Source: an uncultured Alteromonadaceae bacterium | Lineage (GTDB): Bacteria > Pseudomonadota > Gammaproteobacteria > Enterobacterales > Alteromonadaceae | DNA: 64,000 nt | Direction of reading: 5' to 3' | Assembly (NCBI GenBank): GCA_947494925.1 | Contig: CANLWS010000010.1 | Coordinates: forward strand, 244,845-308,844 | Shown: piece by piece, positions 34,589-43,319 of the stretch | Position numbering within the stretch: the stretch's first letter is position 1 | How the letters are laid out: each line of letters begins with the position of its first letter | The notes under the pieces: model-generated | The model's input: the letters and a program-made list of their open reading frames with translations, nothing else | What the model was told of the DNA's origin: nothing | Database searches by the model: none | Program-made: the position numbers and the translations under genes

Positions 34589-35626
34589 TTAGCGATTAAG
34601 GTTATTGCGCAGCAAAGCACGGATACGTCTGGAAAGGTTATCATCCATATTTGCAAATGCACCATGACACTCAACAGGCAAGTGCTCCCTCACGTTATCT
34701 GGGTCGTTAAAAATGTAATAATCAAATAGTGCTTTCCAGGCCTGTTTTTCTGTCGTCGGTTTATCTCTCAGGCTCATCATAGCGTGCATCAATACATCCA
34801 TGGGGCTTCCCAAATAATGGGCTGCAGTCATCCACCAATAGTTAACCATCACATTGAACCGATCAAAGGCTTCAACTTCATGCCACCACATACTGGGATA
34901 GTACAAGCCATCGCCCGGTTCGAGATCAGCAATATAGGCATTATCCAATGCTGTCTTCAGGCGAGGGAAACGTGATAAATCCGGCTCAGCCAGATTGGCC
35001 ACTGTCACTACCTGACCACCAGGTGTTGGCGTCAAGGGTCCAGGATAGAGGTTTTCCACCTGGTCAGGTGGAAAAAGCGTAAATCGACGCTTGCCCAACA
35101 CACAACATGCTATATTTTTAGGCTGGTCAAAATGTGCCGCTGCAACGGATTCTGTCCCCAGCCAGATTTTGGCAACGGGGTGATTCTGCTCGAACTCAGG
35201 GTGGTCAAAGTTAAGCTTGTGTGTGTGACTAAGAGCGGGGAAACCCTCATCCAACCTTAGTGAATTGATGTAGTAATAGTCATGCTCCTGTTGAGACAAC
35301 TGCTCGCGGATCTGACTAAATACTTCAGAAATTGTGCTCTTATGGCTGGTGTAATTAAAACCAGTACAGGAATCATCATAGCCGAAACGCGCTTTGATAT
35401 CCGCCGCTCCCTGGTAAACTATCATGGGACGACCGCTATCGTTAACTTCTAGTTGCTCCATCACCTTAGCGGGTTCCTTTTTGCCTTCTTGTACCAAAGG
35501 CCAATCTCTGACCAGACCTTTTAGAATGACCGGTTCGTTATTCGCAAAAAGCTGCTCGAATGGAATGGAGTCTGGCGTTGCACCTTCTAATACAGAAACA
35601 GTATTTCGCACATTATTCACCTGCAT
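34589..35626 (-). CDS. JmjC-like cupin (Cupin_8) protein
   Basis: A 345-residue protein of the Cupin_8/JmjC-like group, which are mostly 2-oxoglutarate/Fe(II) hydroxylases. The opening PVILKGLVRDWPL is typical. The iron ligands can be read as H165 and D167 in AAAHFDQPKN and H249 in YYPSMWWHEVEAF (numbered from the ATG at 35626), and GKRRFTLFPPDQ is the usual strand between them. A GTG at 35653 would add nine residues but overlaps SapC; the ATG matches the usual family start. It sits between SapC and the halogenases and could hydroxylate a protein or the imported substrate. Confidence 0.8.
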   Translation of the reverse strand: MQVNNVRNTVSVLEGATPDSIPFEQLFANNEPVILKGLVRDWPLVQEGKKEPAKVMEQLEVNDSGRPMIVYQGAADIKARFGYDDSCTGFNYTSHKSTISEVFSQIREQLSQQEHDYYYINSLRLDEGFPALSHTHKLNFDHPEFEQNHPVAKIWLGTESVAAAHFDQPKNIACCVLGKRRFTLFPPDQVENLYPGPLTPTPGGQVVTVANLAEPDLSRFPRLKTALDNAYIADLEPGDGLYYPSMWWHEVEAFDRFNVMVNYWWMTAAHYLGSPMDVLMHAMMSLRDKPTTEKQAWKALFDYYIFNDPDNVREHLPVECHGAFANMDDNLSRRIRALLRNNLNR

Positions 35627-35646
35627 TATTGCGCCAAAAGTGTCCG

Positions 35647-36378
35647 TTAACACATAGCTGATTTGGCATTTTTCAACTCAATCAGCCTCTGGAAGTTTCC
35701 CATTGAAGAAAGAATGAAGAACAACAAACTCAAGACGCCAAACTGATTCAGTTTAGTCAGGCTTTCGCTATCCAATTGTGCCAGTTTATTCTGATTCACC
35801 GTGTGGTAATGGCTAAAATTAACCTCTTCTTCATTACTTAGTTTCAGTTGAATTGACACTGGCTCCAGCAATTCCATTGATTCTACCAGCGTATAAAGCG
35901 TCTTATCATAGGTCATACCCCCTTCAATGGTCTGAAGTGCCTTTTTAACATATTCAAGGTAGGGGGCTTCTCCTCCGAACTGCAGAAATAACTCTTCGCC
36001 CTTTTCAGATGTGACTCTCGGGTCATCAATATCAATACAAATGATCGGATCCGATTGTTGATTACCCTCAGAGCCAGGCTTTTTAAACCCAAGACTAAAT
36101 GGTCCTCTCGCAAGTAATGCTGGTACAAATCGGCTAGTCCAACCGCTTTCGTCCAAAAATAGATTTTCATCTTTATCAAGGCCCAAAATAGCATGCAATT
36201 GGGTCTCTCCAGAGTCAGGATGCTTGTGAAATACTAAGGGGAATTCTTTATGTAAATCGCTTATTTCTGTGGTGAACACACCACACCGATTGACATGCTC
36301 GACTGAGCTGGATTCAGGTCGTATGTCGACTCTGAGATTTTTGTGATCGACATTGTTTAGAACTATAGCCTTACTCAT
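35647..36378 (-). CDS. SapC family protein (second copy)
   Basis: A 243-residue SapC-family protein. It shares with the copy at 17143-17886 the opening (IVLNNVDHKNLRVD), the central strand-rich part, RGPFSLGF...IICIDIDDPRV and a helical C-terminus ending near LSSMGNFQRLIELKN. First gene after the receptor, behind a hairpin pair that probably limits read-through. The recurrent pairing with TonB receptors points to a role in handling the imported substrate or in receptor function; none has been proven to my knowledge. Confidence 0.82.
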   Translation of the reverse strand: MSKAIVLNNVDHKNLRVDIRPESSSVEHVNRCGVFTTEISDLHKEFPLVFHKHPDSGETQLHAILGLDKDENLFLDESGWTSRFVPALLARGPFSLGFKKPGSEGNQQSDPIICIDIDDPRVTSEKGEELFLQFGGEAPYLEYVKKALQTIEGGMTYDKTLYTLVESMELLEPVSIQLKLSNEEEVNFSHYHTVNQNKLAQLDSESLTKLNQFGVLSLLFFILSSMGNFQRLIELKNAKSAMC

Positions 36379-36436
36379 AGGTACGTCATTTTACCGGTTA
36401 GATCGTGAATGGCTTTGAACCATATTAGCTATCGAA

Positions 36437-36472
36437 AAATGCCTGCGCAAGGGCCACCAAGCGCAAGCATTT
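36437..36472 (-). terminator. Terminator or attenuator between receptor and SapC
   Basis: On the minus strand AAATGC-tt-GCGC and GCGC-ag-GCATTT form a two-part stem with a symmetric internal loop and a 12-base apical loop, ending in TTTTT. A second hairpin, CCCGG/CCGGG (36479-36501), precedes it. It would end most receptor transcripts while letting some continue into the sapC-cupin-halogenase genes. Confidence 0.55.
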
Positions 36473-36516
36473 GAGTTACCCGGCCACACAGTTATACCGG
36501 GCGTGCTTTTCATCAT

Positions 36517-39500
36517 TTAGAAAGTATAACTTGCGCTTAGTACAAAGCGTCTGTCTGCTTCCTGAATGAAGAAAACATTGTTGCGACTGCGACCAAACTG
36601 GCGCTGACCTTCTTCAGTCAGGTTAATCACATCCAGACTCACTGACAAATCATCGTTAACTTCGTAACTTACATTGATATCAATTTGCTCAAAGTCGTCG
36701 ACGAACAGCGGGTTCCGGTTACCAAAACCACGGTTCACAGCACTTAAAAACTCATCTCGCCAGTTGTAAGCAATACGGGTTGATAACCCATCTTTTTCGT
36801 AGATTAGTACCAGGTTAGCGGTATCACTCAAGCCTTCCAAAGCAAACTGATCCACGTCAATGGCACCACCAACGTCGTAACCTATGTCGCCATCAACTGT
36901 CGTATAGTTAAGCTGGTAACCGAAGCCTGTCTCTCCAAAGAAGTGTTGCCACGCAAATTCAAACCCGTCGATAACAGCGCTCTGACTGTTAACGGGCTGA
37001 GTAACCTGGAAGAGAAATTCAGGATCACCGGACTCAGGAAATACGTTGAACGCACCAAACACTGAGTCTGCAAATGACTGGGTATTCTCAAACTCTGACG
37101 CACCGCCTGGATAGGCATCCGGGTTTTGTAGTATGGCGGTCATAGTAAAGAGGTTTCGTTCGTTATTATCGAACCCCAGAGCCGCAAGTTCTTGCGCAGC
37201 CTGTGCCGCAAGGGTCCCTGGTGCGTTTGAAGATGCGTCCAACAGACCAAACAGAGGAGTGGAAACCTGAGCCGTTCCAACAAAGTTATCCACGTCTTTT
37301 CTATAGTAACCAAGGGAGACCACACTGGATTCGCTATAGTACCACTCAAGTGACAAATCGATATTGGTCGACTCCAGCGGATCTAGACGAGCGTTACCCG
37401 AGTTACCTGTTGCAGAACCACCTAACGCAGTTGGCCGCGGTGGCGCAGACACTGTGGTTGAATTAAACAACTGATTATACGCAGGACGAGCCAGGGTTTT
37501 ACTGAATGAAGCCCGTGCTTTAATTTCGTCTGTCACATCCAAAGTCAAATCCAGGCTAGGCAACAAATTCGAATAATCGTGCTCAGCCACCAGACTTTGT
37601 GACGTTGTGCTAGGTTCTACCAGGAAATCATTGTCAGACTCCCAAATTATCCGCAGCGGGACTAACTGATTCGAAGTTGAAGTTACATCAGTTTGCTCAT
37701 ATCGCAGACCTGCAACAATATTCAATGGCATTTCGCCAAGTTCATAGTCCATCTTGACCTGAACAAACGCAGAAACGATATCTTCTTCAATTGTATTGTC
37801 ATCAAAACCGTTGATAGGTAAGGTCTCAAGAGAAAGTCCGTAAGCCGGTCCAATCGCACTCAAGAGTTCAACTGGGTCTCCGCCGAATGAAACACTACCT
37901 AACGGTATAGTCGTGGAACCAGCAGGACGCGCAATGCTATCAGCACCTGCAACGCCAGTGATATCGTAATCTTCAAATTGGCAAGCCGTACAACTTTGCT
38001 CGAACAATCCTTCAGGAATATCTCCTGGGAAGCTGACCCCCCATCCGCCCAACGCATTGCTTGTAGACTCACGAGTTTGGCGCATCTCAGTGGTTAAGTA
38101 ACCAACGCCGAAATCCACAACCATTTCTCCATCAGACCAAGATCCTTCAAAGCGTACTTGATCAACATCCGTTTCCTGATTGGATTTTTCAGTTTGAGTT
38201 ACCTGAGAACCTACGTCGGCTTTATCAAAAATACCGTTGTTGTTACCTTTAAGTTCGTCGTCGATTACAATGCTCGCCTGTGGGATGTCGCCTGTGAAAT
38301 CAGCTGTCTGCCAACCGGCGTTTGAGCCCGCAAAATTGAAGCGAATTGAGTTGTGACCCAATGGACCATTACCACCACTTTTGGCCGTCGAGCTGGCCGC
38401 GTCAAAACGCAGATTGAGCGAATCATTGACCCAGTAGTCTACGTTAAAACCAAACGACTTTAGTTCGTCTTTAGTGGCCAACGCAAGATTCTGGAAGAAG
38501 AAATCCTTACCTCCCTCAATATCTTCAGCAAATTTAACGGGGGTCGCGACGACCGGGTTGCCGTCAAACTCAATACTGTTGAACTGACGAGCAAACCACA
38601 CACCATCAATCAAAGACGTAGAGTCCTGTTCATTTTTAGCATAACTTGCATCGGCGGTAATTGTCAGATTGTCAGCAGGTGCGAATTGAACGGTAAGCAT
38701 AGCATTGGTGCGTTCACGTTCATCTTGGTTGGTACCCAGTCCTATGTTGGTAGGAATCGCTACAATTTGACCAATCGTTGGCTCATTTGTTACTACCACA
38801 TCAGGTGCGCTAATTGCAGCAAGGGAATCCGCCCCCCACTCCTGCAATTGAAACTGTTCGACACTCATGTGCCGGCTGCCCGAATCACGTTCCTGGAATG
38901 AGCCAAATAGTGAAATACCAAAGTTGGCGTCTTCATTAATCCAGTTAGCTAAACCACTGAATTCTGGTGTCACGCCATCACCACTTCCATCTTTTACCAA
39001 TTTCGCGCCGACCAATGCGCGGTTTTTACTCTGATCAAGTGGCTTAAGTGTATTAATGTTGATGGTGGAACCTATACCACCAGAAGGAATAGCTGCCTGG
39101 CCCGTTTTATAAACCTCTATACCGCTAACCCCTTCTGAGGCAATATTTGAGAAATCAAATGAACGACTGCTCCCTGTTGTGCCTTTATCTTGAGGGTTGC
39201 CTGTTATCGTTGATACATTTGCAGCCGGCATTTGACGGCCATTCAAAGTGATTAAGTTGAAGTTACCGCCAAAGCCACGAACAGTCACTTCAGAACCTTC
39301 ACCATTGACCCGATTTATCGATACGCCAGTAATTCGTTGCAGCGACTCAGCCAGGTTAGTATCAGGAAACTTACCCATATCAACGGCAGAAATTGCATCA
39401 ACAACGCCTGAGGACTGACGTTTGATATTCATAGATTGGGACAAACTCCCCCTTACGCCGGTAACCTGAATAATTTCAGTATCTTCAGCCGTTTCTTGAG

Positions 39501-39594
39501 CCATTACCGGAGCCACTGCGGTTGCTCCAAGCATTACACTTATGCTTCTCGCCAGTATCGACTTTTGAAACCTTTGTTGCGGTTTTTTTCTCAT
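36517..39594 (-). CDS. TonB-dependent receptor of the halogenase cluster
   Basis: A 1025-residue outer-membrane receptor without an STN domain. It has a signal peptide (about 1-32, ending APVMAQ), a TonB-box-like DTEIIQVTGV, a plug domain (about 55-190, FPDTNLAESLQRITGVSINR, VTVRGFGGNFN) and a barrel ending VLSASYTF. The plug is strikingly like that of the receptor at 1175, so both belong to one large paralogous group that imports oligosaccharides and other organic matter. GAAGG precedes the ATG. The linked sapC, cupin and halogenase genes suggest an unusual, perhaps aromatic, substrate. Confidence 0.92.
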   Translation of the reverse strand: MRKKPQQRFQKSILARSISVMLGATAVAPVMAQETAEDTEIIQVTGVRGSLSQSMNIKRQSSGVVDAISAVDMGKFPDTNLAESLQRITGVSINRVNGEGSEVTVRGFGGNFNLITLNGRQMPAANVSTITGNPQDKGTTGSSRSFDFSNIASEGVSGIEVYKTGQAAIPSGGIGSTININTLKPLDQSKNRALVGAKLVKDGSGDGVTPEFSGLANWINEDANFGISLFGSFQERDSGSRHMSVEQFQLQEWGADSLAAISAPDVVVTNEPTIGQIVAIPTNIGLGTNQDERERTNAMLTVQFAPADNLTITADASYAKNEQDSTSLIDGVWFARQFNSIEFDGNPVVATPVKFAEDIEGGKDFFFQNLALATKDELKSFGFNVDYWVNDSLNLRFDAASSTAKSGGNGPLGHNSIRFNFAGSNAGWQTADFTGDIPQASIVIDDELKGNNNGIFDKADVGSQVTQTEKSNQETDVDQVRFEGSWSDGEMVVDFGVGYLTTEMRQTRESTSNALGGWGVSFPGDIPEGLFEQSCTACQFEDYDITGVAGADSIARPAGSTTIPLGSVSFGGDPVELLSAIGPAYGLSLETLPINGFDDNTIEEDIVSAFVQVKMDYELGEMPLNIVAGLRYEQTDVTSTSNQLVPLRIIWESDNDFLVEPSTTSQSLVAEHDYSNLLPSLDLTLDVTDEIKARASFSKTLARPAYNQLFNSTTVSAPPRPTALGGSATGNSGNARLDPLESTNIDLSLEWYYSESSVVSLGYYRKDVDNFVGTAQVSTPLFGLLDASSNAPGTLAAQAAQELAALGFDNNERNLFTMTAILQNPDAYPGGASEFENTQSFADSVFGAFNVFPESGDPEFLFQVTQPVNSQSAVIDGFEFAWQHFFGETGFGYQLNYTTVDGDIGYDVGGAIDVDQFALEGLSDTANLVLIYEKDGLSTRIAYNWRDEFLSAVNRGFGNRNPLFVDDFEQIDINVSYEVNDDLSVSLDVINLTEEGQRQFGRSRNNVFFIQEADRRFVLSASYTF

Positions 39595-39637
39595 TTTAAT
39601 GTGCCTTCATGTGCTTAAATGGTTAAGGTTGTGGTAA

Positions 39638-39649
39638 CAGGAATTCCTG
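39638..39649. promoter_or_regulatory. 12-bp palindrome in the receptor upstream region
   Basis: CAGGAATTCCTG is a perfect palindrome 44-55 bases before the receptor start. It could be an operator or simply chance. The rest of 39595-39817 is AT-rich with no clear Fur or LacI site and no gene. Confidence 0.25.
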
Positions 39650-39817
39650 AAGTGAGTCAGTGCCCACCATCTGTTTACAACTTTTTTACATCAATCTAAC
39701 TTTCAGACGATTAACAATGATTTTTCCGCCAACAAATTTTAATTATTTGTCCTAAGCATTAAATAATCTTTTTAAATCATAGAGATAGGTTTGCAATACT
39801 GCGACTGGTTCTGGCCG

Positions 39818-39841
39818 AAAAAAAAGCCTGCAGGAAAGGCT
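39818..39841 (-). terminator. Intrinsic terminator reading leftwards
   Basis: On the minus strand AGCCT and AGGCT enclose a 7-base loop and are followed by eight Ts. It lies 282 bases beyond the ntrC stop, so it ends either the ntrBC transcript or a separate small RNA. Confidence 0.65.
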
Positions 39842-40123
39842 ATGAGGTTTATCAAACAAAATAGTCATGCAGGGACCATAGACGCGAAGGCGTTGGATCA
39901 AGCCTCACAATTACGGGGGTGTAGACATTGAGATTTTAAAATTTGGGATAGGATAACCAACCTCAGGTTGACTAGATTTCCTCTGTCAACTGTGACTCTG
40001 GCTAGAAACAGACAACTCAGTCAAGCGCATAACGTTCGTTCACTGATTCACTTTTTCGGCAGCTCAATCCCTGCGGCCTATATAAATACAGGGGCTTGCC
40101 AGAAGGTTTACCCCTAATGAGTT
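39842..40123. other. Long untranslated stretch between ntrC and its terminator
   Basis: No convincing open frame is present on either strand. It contains a perfect 13-bp palindrome CAACCTCAGGTTG (39958-39970) and TTGACA on the minus strand near 39977-39982. A 3' untranslated region or a small-RNA gene ending at the terminator 39818-39841 would both fit. Confidence 0.35.
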
Positions 40124-41530
40124 TTACAGCTGCAACTCTTTTAATTTTCGAGTTAAGGTATTTCTTCCCCAACCTAGCCGCAAGGCTGCATCTTGTTTAT
40201 GTCCGTGAGTGTAGTGCAACGCTCTCTCTAACAGGATCTTCTCAAAGTCGTGAATGGCCTCTTCGAGGATATTTTTACGACCTGCCTGAAGCTGTTTGTC
40301 GGCCCAACTAGCCAACAGGGTCTGCCAGTCACCCCCAGGTGCTGCATTGTCAAAAGAGGCGGTATTTTCGGTTATTTCCGGCGGCAGGTCGTCTGGTAAA
40401 ACCTCCTGACCACTGGCCATCACAGTCAACCAACGACAGACATTTTCCAGTTGCCGAACATTGCCGGGCCACGCAAGTGTACTCAATACTTTCTGGGTTT
40501 CCCGCCCCAAGGATTTCGCTTCTACCGCAAGTTCTTTCGCTGCTTTTTGTAAAAAATGATGGGCTAACAATGGAATATCTTCGCGTCTTTCACTTAGCTT
40601 GGGAATATGAATTCTTATGACGTTCAGGCGATGAAACAAATCCTCACGAAATTTACCTTCCGCTACTCTCAATTCCAGATTTTGGTGGGTCGCGGCGATA
40701 ATGCGAACATCAACCGTTACCGGGTTATGACCACCTACGCGATAAAACTGGCCATCTGCAAGCACCCTTAGTAATCGAGTTTGCACGTCCAATGGCATAT
40801 CACCAATTTCGTCAAGAAAAAGGGTTCCACCATTAGCTTGTTCAAACCTGCCTTGTCTGGCACCTTGTGCACCTGTAAACGCACCTTTTTCGTGACCGAA
40901 CAATTCAGATTCAACCAACTCATTAGGAATTGCTGCCATATTGAGCGCGATAAATGTTTCACTCGCACGAGGGCTATGCCTGTGCAGAGCCTGAGCTACC
41001 AACTCCTTACCTGTTCCTGATTGGCCATTTATCAAGACACTGATACTGGATCGGGAAAGCCTGCCTATGGCTCTGAAAACTTCTTGCATTGCCGGCGCTT
41101 CGCCAATAATTTCAGTCACAGGAACAACTTCAGGTTTTTGCTTTTCACGCACCTGCTCACGCACATGTGTAAGCGCTCGCTGCACCAAAGCCACGGCTTC
41201 GTCTATATCAAAAGGTTTAGGCAAATATTCAAACGCGCCGCTTTTGTATGCATTAACAGCACTATCCAGATCAGAATGTGCAGTCATGATAATTACAGGA
41301 ATATCTGGAAAGCTTTTATGCACTTCCTGCAGCAATGTCATGCCGTCCATTTGTGGCATTCTGATATCCGACACTATGACTTGTGGCGCTTGCCCACTAT
41401 TTAATTGCAAAAGTAAATCTTGCGGGTTCTCAAAACTAACACAGGAAATTTGCGATGCTTGCAATGCTTTTTGCAATACCCAACGTATTGAGCTGTCGTC
41501 ATCAACTATCCATACTGGCTCTGCGCTCAT
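40124..41530 (-). CDS. ntrC: Nitrogen regulation response regulator NtrC (NR-I)
   Basis: A 468-residue sigma-54 activator. Domains are a receiver (1-120, phosphorylated aspartate D55 in VIVSDIRMP), an AAA+ domain with the Walker A GQSGTGKE and the sigma-54 contact loop GAFTGA, Walker [10 protein letters not shown], and a Fis-type helix-turn-helix ([18 protein letters not shown]). It activates nitrogen-assimilation genes when phosphorylated by NtrB. The start overlaps the ntrB stop by one base (TAATG). Sites matching its consensus lie upstream of ntrB and glnA. Confidence 0.96.
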   Translation of the reverse strand: MSAEPVWIVDDDSSIRWVLQKALQASQISCVSFENPQDLLLQLNSGQAPQVIVSDIRMPQMDGMTLLQEVHKSFPDIPVIIMTAHSDLDSAVNAYKSGAFEYLPKPFDIDEAVALVQRALTHVREQVREKQKPEVVPVTEIIGEAPAMQEVFRAIGRLSRSSISVLINGQSGTGKELVAQALHRHSPRASETFIALNMAAIPNELVESELFGHEKGAFTGAQGARQGRFEQANGGTLFLDEIGDMPLDVQTRLLRVLADGQFYRVGGHNPVTVDVRIIAATHQNLELRVAEGKFREDLFHRLNVIRIHIPKLSERREDIPLLAHHFLQKAAKELAVEAKSLGRETQKVLSTLAWPGNVRQLENVCRWLTVMASGQEVLPDDLPPEITENTASFDNAAPGGDWQTLLASWADKQLQAGRKNILEEAIHDFEKILLERALHYTHGHKQDAALRLGWGRNTLTRKLKELQL

Positions 41531-42609
41531 TAATTGGCTTCCTTTTTACTAATTGGAATGTAAAGGGTAAATTCTGTGTGGCCTGGCCAACTTTCAACTT
41601 CAATCTTTCCTTTATGGTAATCAACAAGTTGCTGTGCGATTGAAAGGCCAAGACCGGTTCCATCTTTTTTTCCTGTCACCATAGGGTAAAAAAGCGTGTC
41701 TTTGATTTCGTCCGGTATTCCCGGTCCGTTGTCTATTATCTTGATTTGCGCCACCAGCGGATGCCGCACTCCATGAATGGTCATCTGCCGCTCAATTCTG
41801 GTAAATATGTCAATCCGCCCCGGCTTGTCTTCATCCTGAATTGCCTGAACACTGTTTCTGACGATGTTCAACACCGCTTGTTGCATCATGTCAGAATCAA
41901 TCCACAAATCCGGGATACTGGGGTCGTAATCCCGAACAATTTCAACAGAATAATCAGATTCAATGCTCACCAAAGTCCGCACTTGTTCTAATACTTTGTG
42001 CACGTTGCACCAATCTTGATTAGGCAGTGAATTTGGTCCGAGCAGCCTGTCTACCAACTTTCGTAACCTGTCTGATTGCTCGACAATCATCTGTGTAAAC
42101 TCTTTTTTCTCCAAGCTATCCAGTTCTTTTTCCAACAACTGAGCTGCTCCTCGGATCCCACCCAATGGATTTTTAATTTCGTGCGCCAAACCTCTAATCA
42201 ATTCTCTGGCTGCTTGTTGCTGAGCCCACTGCTGCGATTCCTGACTAATGCGTTTTTGCTGATCGATCTTCTTGATTTCAAGCAACAGCAATCGCTCACC
42301 TGTAGTCTGTTCAATGGCATTGACTGTTACATCCGCTGACAGATATCGCCCATCGGTAAAGGCCAACTGAACTTCGCTATCAGAGAAGCCATCACCGCTA
42401 GTTAAGGTTTCTTTGAGACGGTTGAAATCGATACTGGAATGCAGCAAAAACTGCTGAATAGGAAAAGCCAATAACCGATTATGACTCTGCTCTAAAAACG
42501 CTTGCGCAGCATGGTTCACATATGCAATACGTAGCTCTTCGTCCAACACCAGAATCGCAGTGGACAAATTTTCCAATAAATTTTTTTCGAAACCAGTATT
42601 AAGCAGCAT
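41530..42609 (-). CDS. ntrB: Nitrogen regulation sensor kinase NtrB (NR-II)
   Basis: A 359-residue soluble histidine kinase/phosphatase. It has a PAS domain (about 8-115), the phospho-acceptor H143 in RGLAHEIKNPLGG, and a catalytic ATPase domain (NIVRNSVQAI, DNGPGIP, GTGLGLSIA). With GlnB it senses nitrogen status. No ribosome site precedes the ATG and a TATAAT on the minus strand ends only 7 bases before it, so its transcript may be leaderless. An NtrC site overlaps that promoter. Confidence 0.95.
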   Translation of the reverse strand: MLLNTGFEKNLLENLSTAILVLDEELRIAYVNHAAQAFLEQSHNRLLAFPIQQFLLHSSIDFNRLKETLTSGDGFSDSEVQLAFTDGRYLSADVTVNAIEQTTGERLLLLEIKKIDQQKRISQESQQWAQQQAARELIRGLAHEIKNPLGGIRGAAQLLEKELDSLEKKEFTQMIVEQSDRLRKLVDRLLGPNSLPNQDWCNVHKVLEQVRTLVSIESDYSVEIVRDYDPSIPDLWIDSDMMQQAVLNIVRNSVQAIQDEDKPGRIDIFTRIERQMTIHGVRHPLVAQIKIIDNGPGIPDEIKDTLFYPMVTGKKDGTGLGLSIAQQLVDYHKGKIEVESWPGHTEFTLYIPISKKEAN

Positions 42610-42616
42610 GTGAACA

Positions 42617-42643
42617 ATTATACACTTGCACCACTATGGTGCG
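42617..42643 (-). promoter_or_regulatory. ntrB promoter with embedded NtrC site
   Basis: On the minus strand TGCACC-like dyad CGCACC-N5-GGTGCA (42643-42627) lies immediately upstream of a perfect TATAAT (42622-42617). The dyad matches the NtrC consensus at 11 of 12 positions and would occupy the spacer of the promoter, the place where NtrC represses its own operon. A further half-site GGTGCA lies at 42656-42661 (plus strand). Confidence 0.7.
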
Positions 42644-42702
42644 TAAATTAAAATTGGTGCAATTAGTTAAACAGAACTAATGCAGAGTTTGCCGCAATGA
42701 TG

Positions 42703-43215
42703 CTAGTTAGCGTTTATCAACACTGACGTTCGATGTAAATACACCACGCGCTTCTGAGTAGATGCAAGGATCTTGCCTGAGTTGTGCAGAAATTTGATTT
42801 GCAGATGATGTTCGCCTCTGTCTACATTTTCCAGCTGAAAAACGGGTGTTCCGCTTGTTTCAACGAGACTGTCATCCAGAAATAGTTGAAACTGGCCTGC
42901 CCCCTGAGGAGACAATGTAGCGCTGACGTTGATTCGGCCAAAATTGTTTCGGATAGTCGCACCATTTGCGGGCGAGTTCATGGACAATACGTAATCAGGA
43001 TATTGGATTTGCACTGTTTTGGGTTGCGAATTGTTCCTTAGTACATTTGAAGAAGTATCTGCGACGTTCGCTTTACCGATAACTACAGGTGTGGCGCCCG
43101 GCCTGGGAACGTCTGTGAAGGTAACGGAGCCATCTTTGTCAACGACCTTATACAAAGTGGTTGCAGACAAGCCGGCGCTTGCCAAACACAGAAACGCAAT
43201 TACTCGAACAAACAT
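42703..43215 (-). CDS. DUF4124 domain-containing secreted protein
   Basis: A 170-residue exported protein with a signal peptide (MFVRVIAFLCLASAGLSA) at the ATG at 43215, which has GGGGC upstream; a longer frame to 43269 is not supported. DUF4124 is recognised by LYKVVDKDGSVTFTDVPRPG right after the signal. The rest looks like an immunoglobulin-like beta-sandwich (NNFGRINVSATLSPQGAGQF, GEHHLQIKFLHNSG). Genes of this family often sit between glnA and ntrB in gammaproteobacteria. Function unknown; an envelope role is likely. Confidence 0.85.
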   Translation of the reverse strand: MFVRVIAFLCLASAGLSATTLYKVVDKDGSVTFTDVPRPGATPVVIGKANVADTSSNVLRNNSQPKTVQIQYPDYVLSMNSPANGATIRNNFGRINVSATLSPQGAGQFQLFLDDSLVETSGTPVFQLENVDRGEHHLQIKFLHNSGKILASTQKRVVYLHRTSVLINAN

Positions 43216-43267
43216 GTAAGCCCCATCAAAACAAATGACTAATAATAAGTTTACTCTGCTTTGAGAC

Positions 43268-43292
43268 AAAAAAAAGCCTGCAAATGCAGGCT
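43268..43292 (-). terminator. Intrinsic terminator of glnA
   Basis: On the minus strand AGCCTGCA and TGCAGGCT form a perfect 8-bp stem with a 2-base (effectively 4-base) loop followed by seven or eight Ts. It starts 28 bases after the glnA stop. Confidence 0.88.
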
Positions 43293-43319
43293 TGTTATTA
43301 AATTCAATATCTTTATCGT

